A stretch of DNA of 64,000 nucleotides, taken from NCBI RefSeq assembly GCF_013373865.1, contig NC_050470.1, positions 4,696,373 to 4,760,372 on the forward strand, written 5' to 3'. The DNA comes from Monomorium pharaonis (Eukaryota > Arthropoda > Insecta > Hymenoptera > Formicidae). Of the stretch, positions 23,545 through 36,281 are shown piece after piece. Within the stretch, counting starts at the first letter, position 1. Every line of letters begins with the position of its first letter. Under the pieces are notes generated by a model that saw only the letters and a list, made by a program, of their open reading frames with translations, made no database searches and was not told where the DNA came from. The position numbers and the translations under genes were made by a program.

Positions 23545-26500
23545 CAAACCGAAGATTTGGCCTACGACGAGAGGGACAGCGAGCAGAAAATATACGACCT
23601 CATAATTCGCTTCTAAACATCGCTAATTGCACCGCTGACCCTCTAAATCTTTTGGAATGTTATCTGCTCGTTCGAAAATGATTCTTTCTCTTCTCGATCG
23701 CTCCTTCTTTTCTCTTTCGCTGTTCTAGCTTGTCTTAATGTATCTTGCTTGTATATCTCGCTCTTATATACTTAATATTAACTTCTAGCTCGTTTCTATT
23801 CTATTTTTCTTTCTTAGATGGCTGTGAAATGATTTTACCAAATGATTTTCGATGATAAAAAATGCGGCTACAATAACGGAATGAGATAATTTTGCCAATA
23901 ATGATTCACACATGACACATAACGAAATGTTTTTACACGCGTAAGCTGAGTACACAATTTGCTTTATTGCTTTATTGTTATAGAACGTTAATATGCATCA
24001 TAATAATAATTTCAAAAAAATTGTAATTTATTTTAAAAAATTAAATAATTATGTTTTTTTGTATATTATTAAGATATATTAACTTTCTAAAGAGTCGTAA
24101 ACAAAACATTACTTAATTTTTATATTTTATACTTTTATTATCAATATAATTTTATAAATGCAGAATACCCACACAGAGACACACGCAGAAATAGAAAACT
24201 AAATACAGTAATATACCTAAAATTATATGTAAAAAAAAAATCAATAAAATAGGTCCAATGCATTGGATAATTATATTGGATGACTTCGAAAGTGCATCGG
24301 AGAATTAAATTATGAATCGACTGTTTTCAATAGAGTTGTCCTAAATTTCCTCCTCATAATCGCAAACTGTCGAATGTAACCGCGTGATTGGTCCACTATT
24401 ACGAAATTGCAATATCAAATATTTAACATGGTACCACATTTAATTTGGTCTCTTACTAGCAAAAGCTATATTGAGATCATTTCATCGCAGACCGGATGTT
24501 TTTTAATAGAAAGAAACGATTTGCTCGATGTGAATTTTCGTCTCGTATCTGTACTAAAAAAATATGGGACAGGTTTCCATTCAAACGGCAATTATTAAAT
24601 AAATTTTTTAAATTAAATAATGTAGATAGATGAAAAATAAACTTTAATTTTTGTTGTTTTGCTACGTCTGATGTTCGCCAAATGTACATTTGGTACTCAT
24701 TCTTATTCTTATTATTCTTAAATTAGATTATATCATATTTCCATTTTTCTTTAAACGTTTATTATCGTTTGCAAAAATGTATATGAGTGTACATGATAAC
24801 TAAATCTATATAATAAGTATTTGCGGTGTATTCGAATCTGTGGATTCGATAAATCCGAATGACTACGTAAATCAGTCATCTTTATAGGAAATTATAAATC
24901 TTTATTAATAATCCGGGCATGCCAACCTCTTTCCGAATATCACAATAAATCACATTTCAAATTTCTCGACTTGTTGGCACAAGAAGAGTCCGAAAAGACT
25001 AAAAGAGAATCACGTGAGGGAGGTGAGAGAAAAGAGAAACAGCTTTTCAATTCACTTTACGAGGCTGTCCCCTCTCTCCGAAAGAGATTTCTTTGTCTTA
25101 TCGAGTCGTAATGAAATGCGAGCCAGAAAATTTCCCTAATGCTATGCGAATCATCACGACTGTCCTTTTCTAAATCAATACAACCAGATCCAACACACCT
25201 TATTTTTTCGACAAAATGTGGTAATTTGCGACTAGATATTTTAATTAGAATGTTGCAAACTGGAATGATGCTTTCCTAATTAGCATCACATGCGTAATAA
25301 AAAATACATAAATATAATATATATATAAAATTAGTTCATGTTAAGTTCGACGCAAAACAATTTTTGTATAAGAAATATTTTTTTCATACCATTTTCTGTT
25401 TAAAATCAAAATTTTCGTTATAATACAAATTTGTTAAATAATCAAAATTCAATTTTTATGTACAATTGTATTTACGTACATTGTATTATATATTGTATGT
25501 AAGGTAATCATTTTATATAATTTATAATATAAATTAGATTAGAAAGAGGGAGAGATCAAAAAACTAAAATTTTATTAAAAATACTCTTAGGAGTGGATAT
25601 TTGTAAGACATGTTATTATTCCGCCTATGAGTCAGTAGTCAACAAATAAGTTTTTCTTCGTTTCTCCTTGAATCTTTTGCCATAAACGCACCAATTTTAG
25701 AGGGTAGTAAAGGAAGTTTGAAGGTAAGTGCAATTTTGCCACAGCAAGAGAAGCGAGTCGCTTTAAAAATAGCTTCCGTCGGAAGTGCATTTCGATTTCC
25801 CGCAAGTTTCCGAAGTCCGATCTTAACGTTACTTCTCGAAACTCTAGAGACGGAAACGTTACCGTATTTCGTTTTACGAATTTCGCCCGACAAGCCAAAT
25901 GCGCTTTATATTCGTTTTTAACGGGCTCTCTTGAGCCGTCAAACGCCCGTCTATTGGAAGAAAATTCAATAAAACGGTCAAAAACATGTTTTGGCAGATG
26001 TGGAGGTCGGTATAACGATCTCTCTATATTGGATTTACATGTAAAAAAAGAAGTATCTACTTTTTATGGTAGTTATTTACTCACAGCATGCACCAGTTAT
26101 TAAAAATCAATATTTTGTGAAAATTTATATTTACATTTTGCATATTTGTACTTTTGAAACGGAAGAATTGGATTTATCATATTTAATAATGAAATATATC
26201 ACGGAGTAAGATATTGCATGGTGTTAAATTGACAACTTTATTGCATCGCGCATACAAATATATGTAGAAAATTTATCGTTTCCCTCGCCATCGAATTTCA
26301 TTTCTTATCTCATCTTATTTAAAATGTATTTGCTATCAGTATTTTTAAATATTTGAACTATAATTCCTTTAGTACTAAACAGTGTAATATACAACAAAGT
26401 AATTCATTAAATTAATATTGTAATAATTTACTAAATTTCTATAAATGGTAATAAGGGGTTAAGATAAAGTAAAGAAATAATACTTCCGAAAAGACGATGC

Positions 26501-27057
26501 CTGATCTTCTGCCTTTCGGAAAGTCATGTTATGCGTAATGTCAAACATTTTCTTAGTTAAAAGGAAAAAGCGCGGCGCGACCGAAAGGATCGTCCAGATG
26601 ATTTTTCTCTCGCGCAGGATGGCATTCGTCAGGAAACAGGATTTATCACAAGGCACGATCCTATACACACTCCACCCTGTGAGGTTTATTTTCCAAACGT
26701 GACTTAACCAAAACAAGCTCGGTACATTCCCATTCCTATCGTGTTCGTCTTTCAGTAGTGCGGCACACCGTATACGTATATTTGGAGAGGCTATTCAAGG
26801 GGCGCGCTGTTTTTGAAATGGAATCCGAAGCTGTCTGATGACGATGACGGTCGGAATTTTTAAGTAGTTGGTACAGCAATGCGAGCGTGGTATGATAGGT
26901 CTTATGGCACTGCGATGGATCACGCGCGGTTATATTTTCTAAAACCACTTACTGCAGTGAACAATAATATTCACTGTAAAGTTAAATAATAATGGAAATA
27001 TCTTCGGCAAAGCATCAAAAATTTTTCAAAGAAAAATCAAATTATAATAATTTCTAA

Positions 27058-27060
<3 letters not shown>

Positions 27061-27093
<33 letters not shown>

Positions 27094-27117
27094 TATATAT
27101 ATATATATATATATATA
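27061..27117. repeat. (AT)n microsatellite
   Basis: 57 bases of AT dinucleotide interrupted by a single G near 27092. It can extrude as a cruciform and is a likely polymorphic locus. Confidence 0.97.
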
Positions 27118-29235
27118 CAGATCCTAATAACTGTAATTTGATATTTTTTTCGTAGTGACTAAATTTATTCTTTGTGTCAGATTTATCATTTAAAGTTAAA
27201 TTAATTATTGTTTAATTCAATCTAATTTCTTATTGTATAATACAATGTCATTATACAATTTTTAGTTAACAAAATCAAAAGATCATAATTTTTTCAAAAA
27301 TTAACTTGCTTATTGAGATTTGTTACTAAATATTAGCATAACTGTTACTGATAATTATTATCATTTTGAATGTTACTCTATAATTTAAATGTAACTTTTA
27401 AGTAAACTTTAAATTGAAGAAATTTAATAAATAATTCAGTTCCTACACAAAGTAACATGTTTGCACCATCGTAAATACGATATCAACAATATCGTATTTT
27501 CTGCATTATTATAAATAATTGTTTCAAAAAAAAAATAGAAATAAAAATCAGGCGAACAAGAAGAAAAACTTAATAATCCTATCGTTACAAAAAAATAATA
27601 GCTCGCAAACGAGTCGATCACTCGCCTTAATTGATGCTTGGATCAGAGTCAGCAACAATCGTTGTCAATTTATAATTTATAATCTCAATATAGTTCTCGT
27701 CACCAGATAGTTTTATTTGTCTCTTTTTATCTTCTTTTTCCACTCTTTCTCTGGTTCGCACATTTGCGTATAATGAACCCAATGCCTACTACACGCAGCA
27801 ATCTTTTTAACATCGGATAATAGCTTTCATCCTTATCATGATATGCACAAAGAGCGATAGAATTCTTAACCAAGGAGTCTCAAACCGATCAGAGTAAGTT
27901 TATTAAGTAGTCTAGACATTTCATTTTCAAAAGTCCTCACCAATACATTGTTATGTTTTACGATATGTCTAATCTGATCTATATCCGAGTTTTAAAGAAG
28001 CATAATGCATTTATGTTCGAGTATAAAGTGCTTTATAAATTATTCGACATTCTTTCCTGTAGAAATCTGATTAATAACATTATAAAATAATGATCTTTAA
28101 AAACAGTTCAATTCTTGTAGTACGTAATCTTTAGAAAATAATCTTGAAATTTGATAAAACAATATAATCTTATACATTTCTAATAAACATCGTAATTTCT
28201 TAGAGTGTAATTCTCTTCTTACAATAATTTAATTTCTTACAAATATAATTACGTTTCTAAATTTAACAATTTAATTCTTAATATAAAATAACTTTTTTTC
28301 AACATGTAAGTAATTAAATAAAAGACTACAAATGCAGCTGTATAAGAATTTAAACATTTTAGTCTCTTTTGCATTAAAAACGTCCATTCTCGTTTTGCCA
28401 GTGCCGGATTGTCGCTACTCAGATTCAGTGCTCTGACTTAATTTGAGTAACCTTCATTAATCATATTATTTCTACCCCGCTGTCGTAGCAGAAATATAAT
28501 ATTTCCGAGACGGGTTCTCCACCGTCAGACCTCGGTGGGTCTTAACGAGCGACGACGCGCGCTCGACATCGTTTCGAACGGAAATATAAATGCACGCTAC
28601 GCCATTCACCCCTTACGAGGTATTGTCGAGGTAATTGTCCATTTTTCCGGTCGAAGATTGACGTTCTAGTTATATGCAATGGGCACAAATCCTACCACTC
28701 ACCCTTTAACAGATGACGAGTTAACCCTTATCTGAAGAATCAAAATGTCCATACTTTTTAGCATAAGAAGAAAATTATTATAAATGTTGCTTTCGTTCAC
28801 TCGTAACTTAACAAATAAAAACTTTCCTTTCTAAGTTGTAATATGTACCAAACATTCTTATAGAAACTTTTATTTTTAAAAATTAAATAACATAAAAATT
28901 ATGTTTAAAAACTTTTGTATACATATGTATTTATCTGTATGTAAAAAGTAGATAATAGATAATATATAGTAATATTGTAATCTCCCTCTGTATTTGTTTA
29001 AAAATATGTTGCAAGAAAATAAATTGATCAGAACAATTATATGCATATGATCCGAATAATCATTTTCAAAAGAAAATTAATCTTTCTTTATTAAGAGACT
29101 ATAATTAAATCAAAGAAAATCTTAAAAATTTTATTAAAAACAGCAATAGATACAGTTATACATATATGTATATGTATAGTTTTTTAGTTATATGAAAATC
29201 CATATCAAGAAAATTATTATGATAATTTTTAAAAG
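27118..29235. other. AT-rich noncoding stretch
   Basis: Predominantly AT-rich. It contains a perfect 11-bp inverted repeat at 27473-27483 and 27489-27499 (AAATACGATAT arm, 5-base loop). One mixed CpG-bearing patch at 28380-28730 includes a short region with TCGTCGC-like words and no frame of interest. No gene is recognised. Confidence 0.5.
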
Positions 29236-29333
29236 AATTTTTAAACTTGATTAAATTTCTTCACTTCTATTTCATATATGTTAAAGTTATATTAAAGAAC
29301 TAAAATAAAAAAATTTAATCAAGTTGAAAAATT
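29236..29333. mobile_element. foldback element, copy 2 of a two-copy family
   Basis: Arms 29236-29258 and 29311-29333 are inverted copies with one mismatch in 23 bases and share the AACTTGATTAAATTT core with the arms at 22168-22190 and 22348-22374. The interior is only about 52 bases, so this copy is shorter than the one at 22 kb. Outside the right arm, the sequence TAGTCAAGTTGAA parallels CAGTCAAATTAA in copy 1, so the element probably extends somewhat beyond these limits. There is no coding capacity. Confidence 0.6.
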
Positions 29334-32300
29334 TAGTCAAGTTGAACATTTTTTTCTTACAACATTATCTTTGGAAATCATCGCGACTATCTTTTGTCGA
29401 TGTTTCCGGAACTTTTATTTATTCACTAGTGGCGACAATTTATATTTCACCAAATCATCCAGCGCGACTCATAACAAGTCAATTTCGATGTGGAATACTT
29501 ACATAAGTGTACTCGCTGCGCGATCCAAGAATGGTGGGCGCTATTTGAGGAATTCCACTCGACTATCTTTAATCGCGCGAATTAATCGTCCGCAGCGAAT
29601 ACCTCAGAAACCTCCCCGCGACATTTATCGTCGCGCGCGGATATGACCGCACGAGCGTGAGTTGACATTCCTCTCGTGAGCGGCCGCGCTTTTTGCTCGC
29701 GATTCCCGCCTCCAACCGTCCCGCCTTTGCCCTACAGTACGCCAGGTGGAAATATCTTTTCGCGATTAGGCCGGCGGGCGACGTTGTCACGGCACGGCAA
29801 TGGGAAACGTTATTCTTCATGTTTTCGCGATACGTTAACAGAAAACACGAGAGTTTCTAGCACGTACATATTATCGCGGGGCCAAGGGAGGGGAGGCTTT
29901 GTGGCCGTGCGGCTGCCATGTCGGACTGAGGGCGGCCTGAAACCTAATTGTTCAGATACACGCATTTCACTGCCGTCGCGACGCCACGCGCACACGCGCG
30001 TCAAATACAGGGTAATTCAACAGCAATGAACGAAAATGTGATTTATGCTTCTTATACCAAACATTATAGAAATAATAGACGTATAACAGATGTATTGAAA
30101 TATTCGTAAAAAAGGTAAATAAAATAAAAATAATTACAGTACTATAAAGTTCTTAGTATGCAGGGCGAATTTTCTTTTAGAATTTCCTCAAAATTGTGAG
30201 ATACTACAAATTTTACAAAGAATTTTATTATAATTTTAGTAAAATTTAATCAAATTATATTATATATTATAATAATACTTCATATTATATATAAAATAGT
30301 GTGCGTCTGATAACATTTTTCCACCAATATCCAAGTATACTCTAAAGTATTTATTTTAATGGAGAAAATATATACTCCAAAGACATATTCTAAATTTCTA
30401 ATATCTAATATCTAAATTTCTATCTTTTATCTAGCATACATTAACGATACAACTATTCTTGAGAAGCACTGTAGTCGACACACGTCAATGACACACGCTC
30501 ATTATTCCGTACGGGGTTTCGATCGAGCTGCACGAGCCAGCGGGATTGTTTTAATGAAACCATTTCCCTCTCAAACCCCCTCGGTCTTTCCCCTCTTCGC
30601 CCTCTTTCCTATCCCCGCGATGATGCAAAGGGAAAAGAATTTCCGATTGATGGCGCAGATAATGGAGCTGCCAAGACGTAAAGACCATCACGTCTGGCCG
30701 AAACGATATTCCGGGCAGGATAGCGAGGAAGGGCGGGGAACAGGGACAATGTCTCCAATTGACGGCAATTTCGCAAAAACGTGAAATTCTTTTATTATCT
30801 TCAGCACTGAATATCTCCCTCTGCACCTAGGTGGTTTTCGAACAGAATACGTGAAACGATAGCACACGCTCTAGAATTATCGGCCTGATTATCAATGATT
30901 GAGACCTTCAATCTATATTCGAATGTTTCCTATATCTTTCAATAGATCAAAGTTACAACGTTTAAATCCTCGTTATAAAGGTTAAACCTTCATGGAGAAA
31001 ATAACCAGAAAAATAATATAAAACAATAAAAAATAAAAATAAAACACTGATGAACGATTATCTTTAACAACAAAAACTTCTATTACTCTTTTTGCATATG
31101 ACATTTTGTCAAAGAGTCTGTTAATATAATAATATATTTTTTAAGACTTAATAAAAACAGATATGTGTATGTTGTCGCTAATTAATTACCACACACAAAA
31201 TTTTTCCCTATTAATTATTTTATTAATTTTCTCTTTAATATAAAACAATCCTTTTTTAAAAAAGTTTGAATGTATAGAGTAATTAAAAAAACTATCTAGA
31301 GCACAAACATACTTCGTTCAAAATAATTTTATATAAACAGAAAGATATTAAAACATTACAAAACATCTATCAACATTCTATTATGTTATTTGTCGGTACG
31401 TGCGGATCAGCGTATTTTCCTAAAACAGCTAGTTAAAATTTTATCTTTGTCTGCGCAAAATTTTTTATTCTTTCTATTTTGAAATCGAGACATAATTTAG
31501 TTTTCGTACAAAAACTCACTGTTCGCAAATTAATTTTATCGCGCGAAATTTGATATGCATATATAAAAAACATACGCTATAGAAAAGATAAAGTAATATA
31601 TACATATAATAGATAAAAATATCGCGAAAGATCTCTATCAGAAATTTATTAGCTTATGTTAGCTTGTGATAAAGCTCGTGATAAAACTTAAAAATTCATT
31701 ATGAATTTAAAGATTCATTACATCACTCTATGGAACAATTAAACTTTCAAATATCTTTGTTAGTTCAAATTTTATAAAATTGGATTCTATATAATTGCGA
31801 TTGTAATATCGTCGCGCCTGAATACTGCCATGTTTGTCTCCTCTCCAATGATACATACTCAATAGCAATATGTACATGTCAATTATCACATCAATGGTTC
31901 CCCTTAATCATTGAGGATATACCTAGCAATTGCCCAACATAGCAATATTAGTGCCCTTCGTCATCAAATATGTCACGAGTGTCATACGTTCTAATAGGTT
32001 TCAATAATCATAATTTAGATACCTGCCAAAGATGCTATATATAACCATGTACTTTTTTATTCAAATAGATATTAATATTATAACCTATATTCCTTAAATA
32101 TTATATAAAAATATTTTTATATAAATGATTCAAACATATAAGGCACACATCAATAGTTATGTTTAATTATCTTATTTTAATTAGAAACTATTTAAGTTAA
32201 TTATTTAATTACAAAACATTACTTATGTAACAATAAATTATTCTTTTGTAGGTATGGAAAACGGAGATCGCTTCTCAACTTGCAGAGATATGCACACTTT

Positions 32301-32907
32301 ATTGCGGCGCTGTTACGCTGTCTTTATCTGAGGACTTAGACTCTTAGGTAACTATCTTAAACAAATGCTATTGCGCATTGCATGAAATGCGATTTACGTG
32401 ATTCTATAATGAGCGATTGACATCGACGATTGACATCATGGTCCGCAAACCTAGATGTACAATTCGGAAACAGAATTTGATTGACCCTAAGTATACTTTT
32501 ATTCAATCAGCGTTGTACCCCATTTACGATGTTCTTTGATTAGGATCCTGCCTCTGATGCGTTACAAGGGGTCGATCCCTCTAACGACTACTACAAATTA
32601 CGACGTAGACGCATTCAGATTCGCAGTAGGAAAATCCCGCTTCGTCATGAAACAGTTCATGATACAGTAATCTATCTATAATCGCTTCAAATCTTCATCT
32701 ATCATGTATCTATTCATATATCTGTTGAAAAGTTCTGAACTATTATAAATATTTTATTGTAATTGTAATTAATCATTATTTTTATGGCTGTATAAAAATG
32801 CAATACACTACATTATACTCAAATGTTTAATAGTTTATTTGTAAATTCTTAAATTTTATCTATTTAAAACAAATACGGAAGCCAATTGTTTACATCTTAC
32901 GTAAAAA
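29334..32907. other. noncoding stretch with CpG-rich patch
   Basis: A CpG-rich patch at about 29370-30030 includes overlapping frames of up to 117 codons (29676-30029) on both strands without recognisable domains. A second pyrimidine/CpG patch is at 30470-30850. The interval 30850-31800 is AT-rich. Unique mid-GC sequence occurs at 31800-32040 and 32250-32660. The latter follows a pyrimidine-rich TTCTTTTGTAG at 32241-32251 that resembles a 3' splice site, but all three downstream frames close within 32 codons, so no exon is called. Confidence 0.4.
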
Positions 32908-32999
32908 TATTGTTTTCTAATTATATTCTATCTATAATATTATGCATATTGTTTTAAATATGCATAATATTATAAATAGAATATAATTAGAAAATAATA
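32908..32999. repeat. near-perfect 42-bp-arm hairpin
   Basis: Left arm 32908-32949 and right arm 32958-32999 are reverse complements at 40 of 42 positions, separated by an 8-base loop (TGTTTTAA). As plus-strand RNA one of the two mismatches becomes a G-U pair, leaving a single C-A mismatch. The arms are AT-rich but not simple repeat (they contain TTTTCTAATTATATTCTAT). Such high arm identity implies a recent origin by palindromic duplication or a young foldback element. A transcribed version would be a long Dicer-type hairpin. There is no sign of flanking duplication. Confidence 0.85.
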
Positions 33000-34408
33000 A
33001 AATATACAAAATATAATATAACTGTCAGCAGAAAAAAAATCTTTGACAAACGTTAATTGATGATTGATGGAATTTGTAATTGTTTGCCAAAAAAGTAACA
33101 AAAATCATGATAAAACTATATAAGATTTTCATTTATGACACCTGTTATTTATGCGACGCGACGTCGCGACGCTGACCAAGTCGGAGTGAAAAGTCGACTA
33201 GAGCAAAAGAAGAGTATAAAACGAGTCGCTAGGCAGTCTTATTTGCACAGCATGTATATTTAATTTACCTGTGCATATACATGTCTGTCGTTTTTCCATC
33301 CTCCAACCTACCTCGCGCTATGCCACCACTAACCTTCCCGACAGCTCGATGCGCAAAACTTTTAGGGATTGCGCGCGTTTGCCCGAATATATTTGCATGC
33401 TCCACTTTTCTCGCATTTTTATTCGCTGTCGGAAATTTGCGGTCCCCGAGCCGCGACCGGCCGTCATTGCGAGCTCTTGGTCGTGTAAATTTGCTGCGAA
33501 GACCTTACAGCCACTTTACACGGTTTTATTGTGAAATGCTCGTTCTAAATCAACGTAAATGAAAAATAATTTATGCAAACAGCATTTAAAAAAATACTTG
33601 CATTGGGTAACGACTTAAGTTATCTATTTTTCGTTCATATAAATCAAAGTAAATTAGATATTCTGTACCTAAATCGCACACATACGTATTATCATTTTGT
33701 GTGTATGTGTGTATTGCATATCGTATATATAAATAAAATAATAGATATATATGTACATATATATGTATAATTAAATCAAACACTGTCCTTTACAATTTCT
33801 TTTACAAATCTTATTTTTTATAATTTCTAACTAATTTCTCCATACATTTTTGTTAAGAGAATAATTCGAAATTTCAGGTGTTTTTCAAGTTTTACATGTA
33901 TGCTATCTCTTCTTGTTAACAGAACGTATGCCATAATAATGCAATATTTTATTTTTACGCAAAGAAATCACTCACAATAATTTTTTTTTCACGAGACACC
34001 GAATCACTTGATAACGCGACACGTCGTCGGAGCGGCACGTTCGCATCTTAGTTAGCCGAGCCGGCGCGTGCTCGCGCTCGGTTTATTAAAAAGGAGAAAC
34101 GTGACCGCGAGAATTTCGCGCAAGCGAATATCGGATTGTTTGTGCACGCGTAAGTATTTGGTTACACGTGTGTCGAGACGACAAACGATAAGCCTGCTTG
34201 TGCAGGCTAATATTCTGTTGATTGGAACTGCAGGCAAAATGATGTAAAAACTAATACAAATAATTTGACGAAGTAGTATTTGATCGGATGTATTTGCGTG
34301 GATATTAAATATATTCCAGTACTATGAAACAGTGAATTACGATAATATTTAAATGTAGATTATAGATAACACATGTTTTGTCTTTATCATTTATTAATTT
34401 AAGTAATT

Positions 34409-34412
<4 letters not shown>
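33000..34412. other. noncoding stretch, no gene recognised
   Basis: A CpG-bearing patch at 33140-33560 has a TATAAAA at 33215-33221, a perfect octamer ATTTGCAT at 33391-33398, and two overlapping plus-strand frames of about 90 codons with no domain. It is followed by TG/TA-rich low complexity around 33690-33770, AT-rich DNA, and a second CpG patch at 34000-34240. A perfect 7-bp hairpin with TTGT loop (AGCCTGC/GCAGGCT) is at 34191-34208. Confidence 0.4.

Positions 34413-34450
<38 letters not shown>
34413..34450. repeat. (TC)19 microsatellite
   Basis: 38 bases of uninterrupted TC dinucleotide in AT-rich surroundings. Confidence 0.97.
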
Positions 34451-34455
<5 letters not shown>

Positions 34456-36245
34456 TCTTTAAAAAAATCCTATTTTTTCGAATTTATAAATTCTTAATTT
34501 ACCGTAATAATCATTCCTACTATATATTTCTAATTCAAAAAATATCAGTTTACTAAATGCAATTTTATATCGATGTAATATCGAATTATTTGAAATAAAA
34601 AAATATTTTAACATCAAATATAAAATGCAAGTTTCTTGATAAAAAGTTTCGTTAGATCTCTCTTACGACATAATCGAGTGAAAATTCTCAAAACAAATGG
34701 TTCCGCGAAAGAAAAAAATAACGAAGGACAATTCAATTATACGTGAACACGCGGCGTTGGATTTTCTCGCGCGGATTTTGCTCGGAAATTTCCAAAAGCT
34801 CCTTCTGCGTCCTTTATTTGTCGGTATAACGATGTTGAACGGGCTGTCGACCCGCTGCGCCATGTATTCAGTTAATGAAAACATTGTCCTGCCCACAGCA
34901 CATACGGTCACCCGCGCGCACGCGGTTAGCTTGTCACACACGATCTCCACCGCATCGCGGTGCAGCGATGCAGCGGTGCCTGCGTTTTGCGCGGGGCCAC
35001 GCGTCGTACATCTTCAGGGCTGGTTGGAAAGGCTCATATTGCCCTTGGACGTCGTGTTTTGGTAACCACTTTGCATAACCCTTTTTATGCGGAATATCGC
35101 AAGATTTATACAGCTGCCAGATATCAAGAGCAAAACTTTAGTTTAAAAAATTGTCTCAAAGCTACATGTGTATATGTTCAGGAGAAATGAATGTCTCTAT
35201 GACATCTTATAATTAAACAAATTCTAAAAAAAACAGAAGAAAAATTGTCTAAAATTAACGCGATCCCGACGTGATTGTGTTAAGTTGCAGTTACAGTTAC
35301 AGCTTGTATACTGCACTTTCTTTGATTTTCCCTAATATATATGTGTCAATTTACACATGACATAACATACGAGAGCAGAAACGGACACGCGCTTGTTGTC
35401 GAATGTCGCAGTATTGTTTAGTGTCCCACTGCAACGCGCTATGCAAGCATCCTAACGCGACGCTGGGATGATGCAATGCGCATACAATATATACACATAC
35501 ACACCAAATACCGCTGCAACATATAGCTACATAGATAAATCATTCGCGTGTTAAAGTGAAAAGGTTATCACACTGAAATTCAGCTCTATTTATGTAGAAT
35601 ATCAAAATTATTTAAAATTGTTTAATTTAAGAGAGTAGCTCTCTTATTATATTTTTACACACAACTTTGACATAATTAAATTGCTTGAAGATTTTAAGTT
35701 TTAAAAAATTATTTTAATGACGAATAAAAGTGCAAAAGTATACAAATTTATATAATTTAAATATCTGAATGATCACTATGGATCTATTTACGCGATTTCC
35801 CACATTAAAACTTGTAGCTTTGAAAGCGCAGCAATTATCTGAAGAATGCATTCCACGTGAAAAGGCAAGCGTATCTTAACCATATGTCGTCCCAGTGCAA
35901 CGCGCCGTTTTCGATCTCAAAGCGAATCCGTGCACCGCGTGTGTCGCGAATATTATTGCGTCAATATTTTTTAACTCTCGCGAACGCACGGCCGACACGG
36001 TAGAGGTATGTATAACTTTTGTTCGGCGTTTATCCCGATCTAACGACCTTACCTGAGGGCTCCTCTATTCTCAACTTGTTCTCGCGCGAGTTTCTCTCCT
36101 CGCACGTCGTCTCCTGTCGAGTTCTCCTCCGTGGCTCTAAAGAGACACGACTAAAGCGCTGTCAAACACGCTCTCGCGCGGGTACGAGCGGGTGACGAAG
36201 CAATCTCCGTGTCGACAAACGACCGTAATCATTGTCAAAAGAGTA

Positions 36246-36247
<2 letters not shown>
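34451..36247. other. noncoding stretch, no gene recognised
   Basis: AT-rich to 34660, then a CpG-bearing patch to 35070 with overlapping frames in different registers (122 codons at 34697-35065, 95 on the minus strand). The repeated-looking translation and opposing openness argue against coding. A CACCGC...GCGGTG imperfect inverted repeat lies near 34950-34980. The interval 35100-35850 is mostly AT-rich, and 35880-36240 is a CpG-rich pyrimidine-leaning patch. Confidence 0.4.

Positions 36248-36278
<31 letters not shown>
36248..36278. repeat. (AG)n microsatellite
   Basis: 31 bases of pure AG repeat, continuing as GA-rich imperfect sequence to about 36300. Confidence 0.95.

Positions 36279-36281
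<3 letters not shown>

Larger units (their letters stand above)
22396..27060. other. noncoding stretch, no gene recognised
   Basis: Mostly AT-rich. It includes the diverged 32-base direct repeat at 22709 and 23355 and the purine/(TG)n microsatellite at 23472-23544 (both listed). CpG-bearing patches lie at 23240-23450, 24870-25270, 25640-25990 and 26480-26950. Opposing short frames at 25632-25921 and 26459-26948 have no recognisable domain. Nothing else is supported. Confidence 0.45.

Noticed and set aside
33215..33247. TATAAAA with a possible start about 31 bases downstream
   Set aside because: No initiator consensus at the expected position, and TATA-like words are frequent in this AT-rich window.
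9336..33398. Perfect ATTTGCAT octamers at 9336-9343 and 33391-33398
   Set aside because: An 8-base AT-leaning word is expected more than once in 64 kb by chance, so I do not claim POU-factor sites.
34697..35065. 122-codon plus-strand frame starting at an ATG
   Set aside because: Overlapped by frames in the other plus-strand registers and a 95-codon minus frame; no motif or signal sequence that I recognise.
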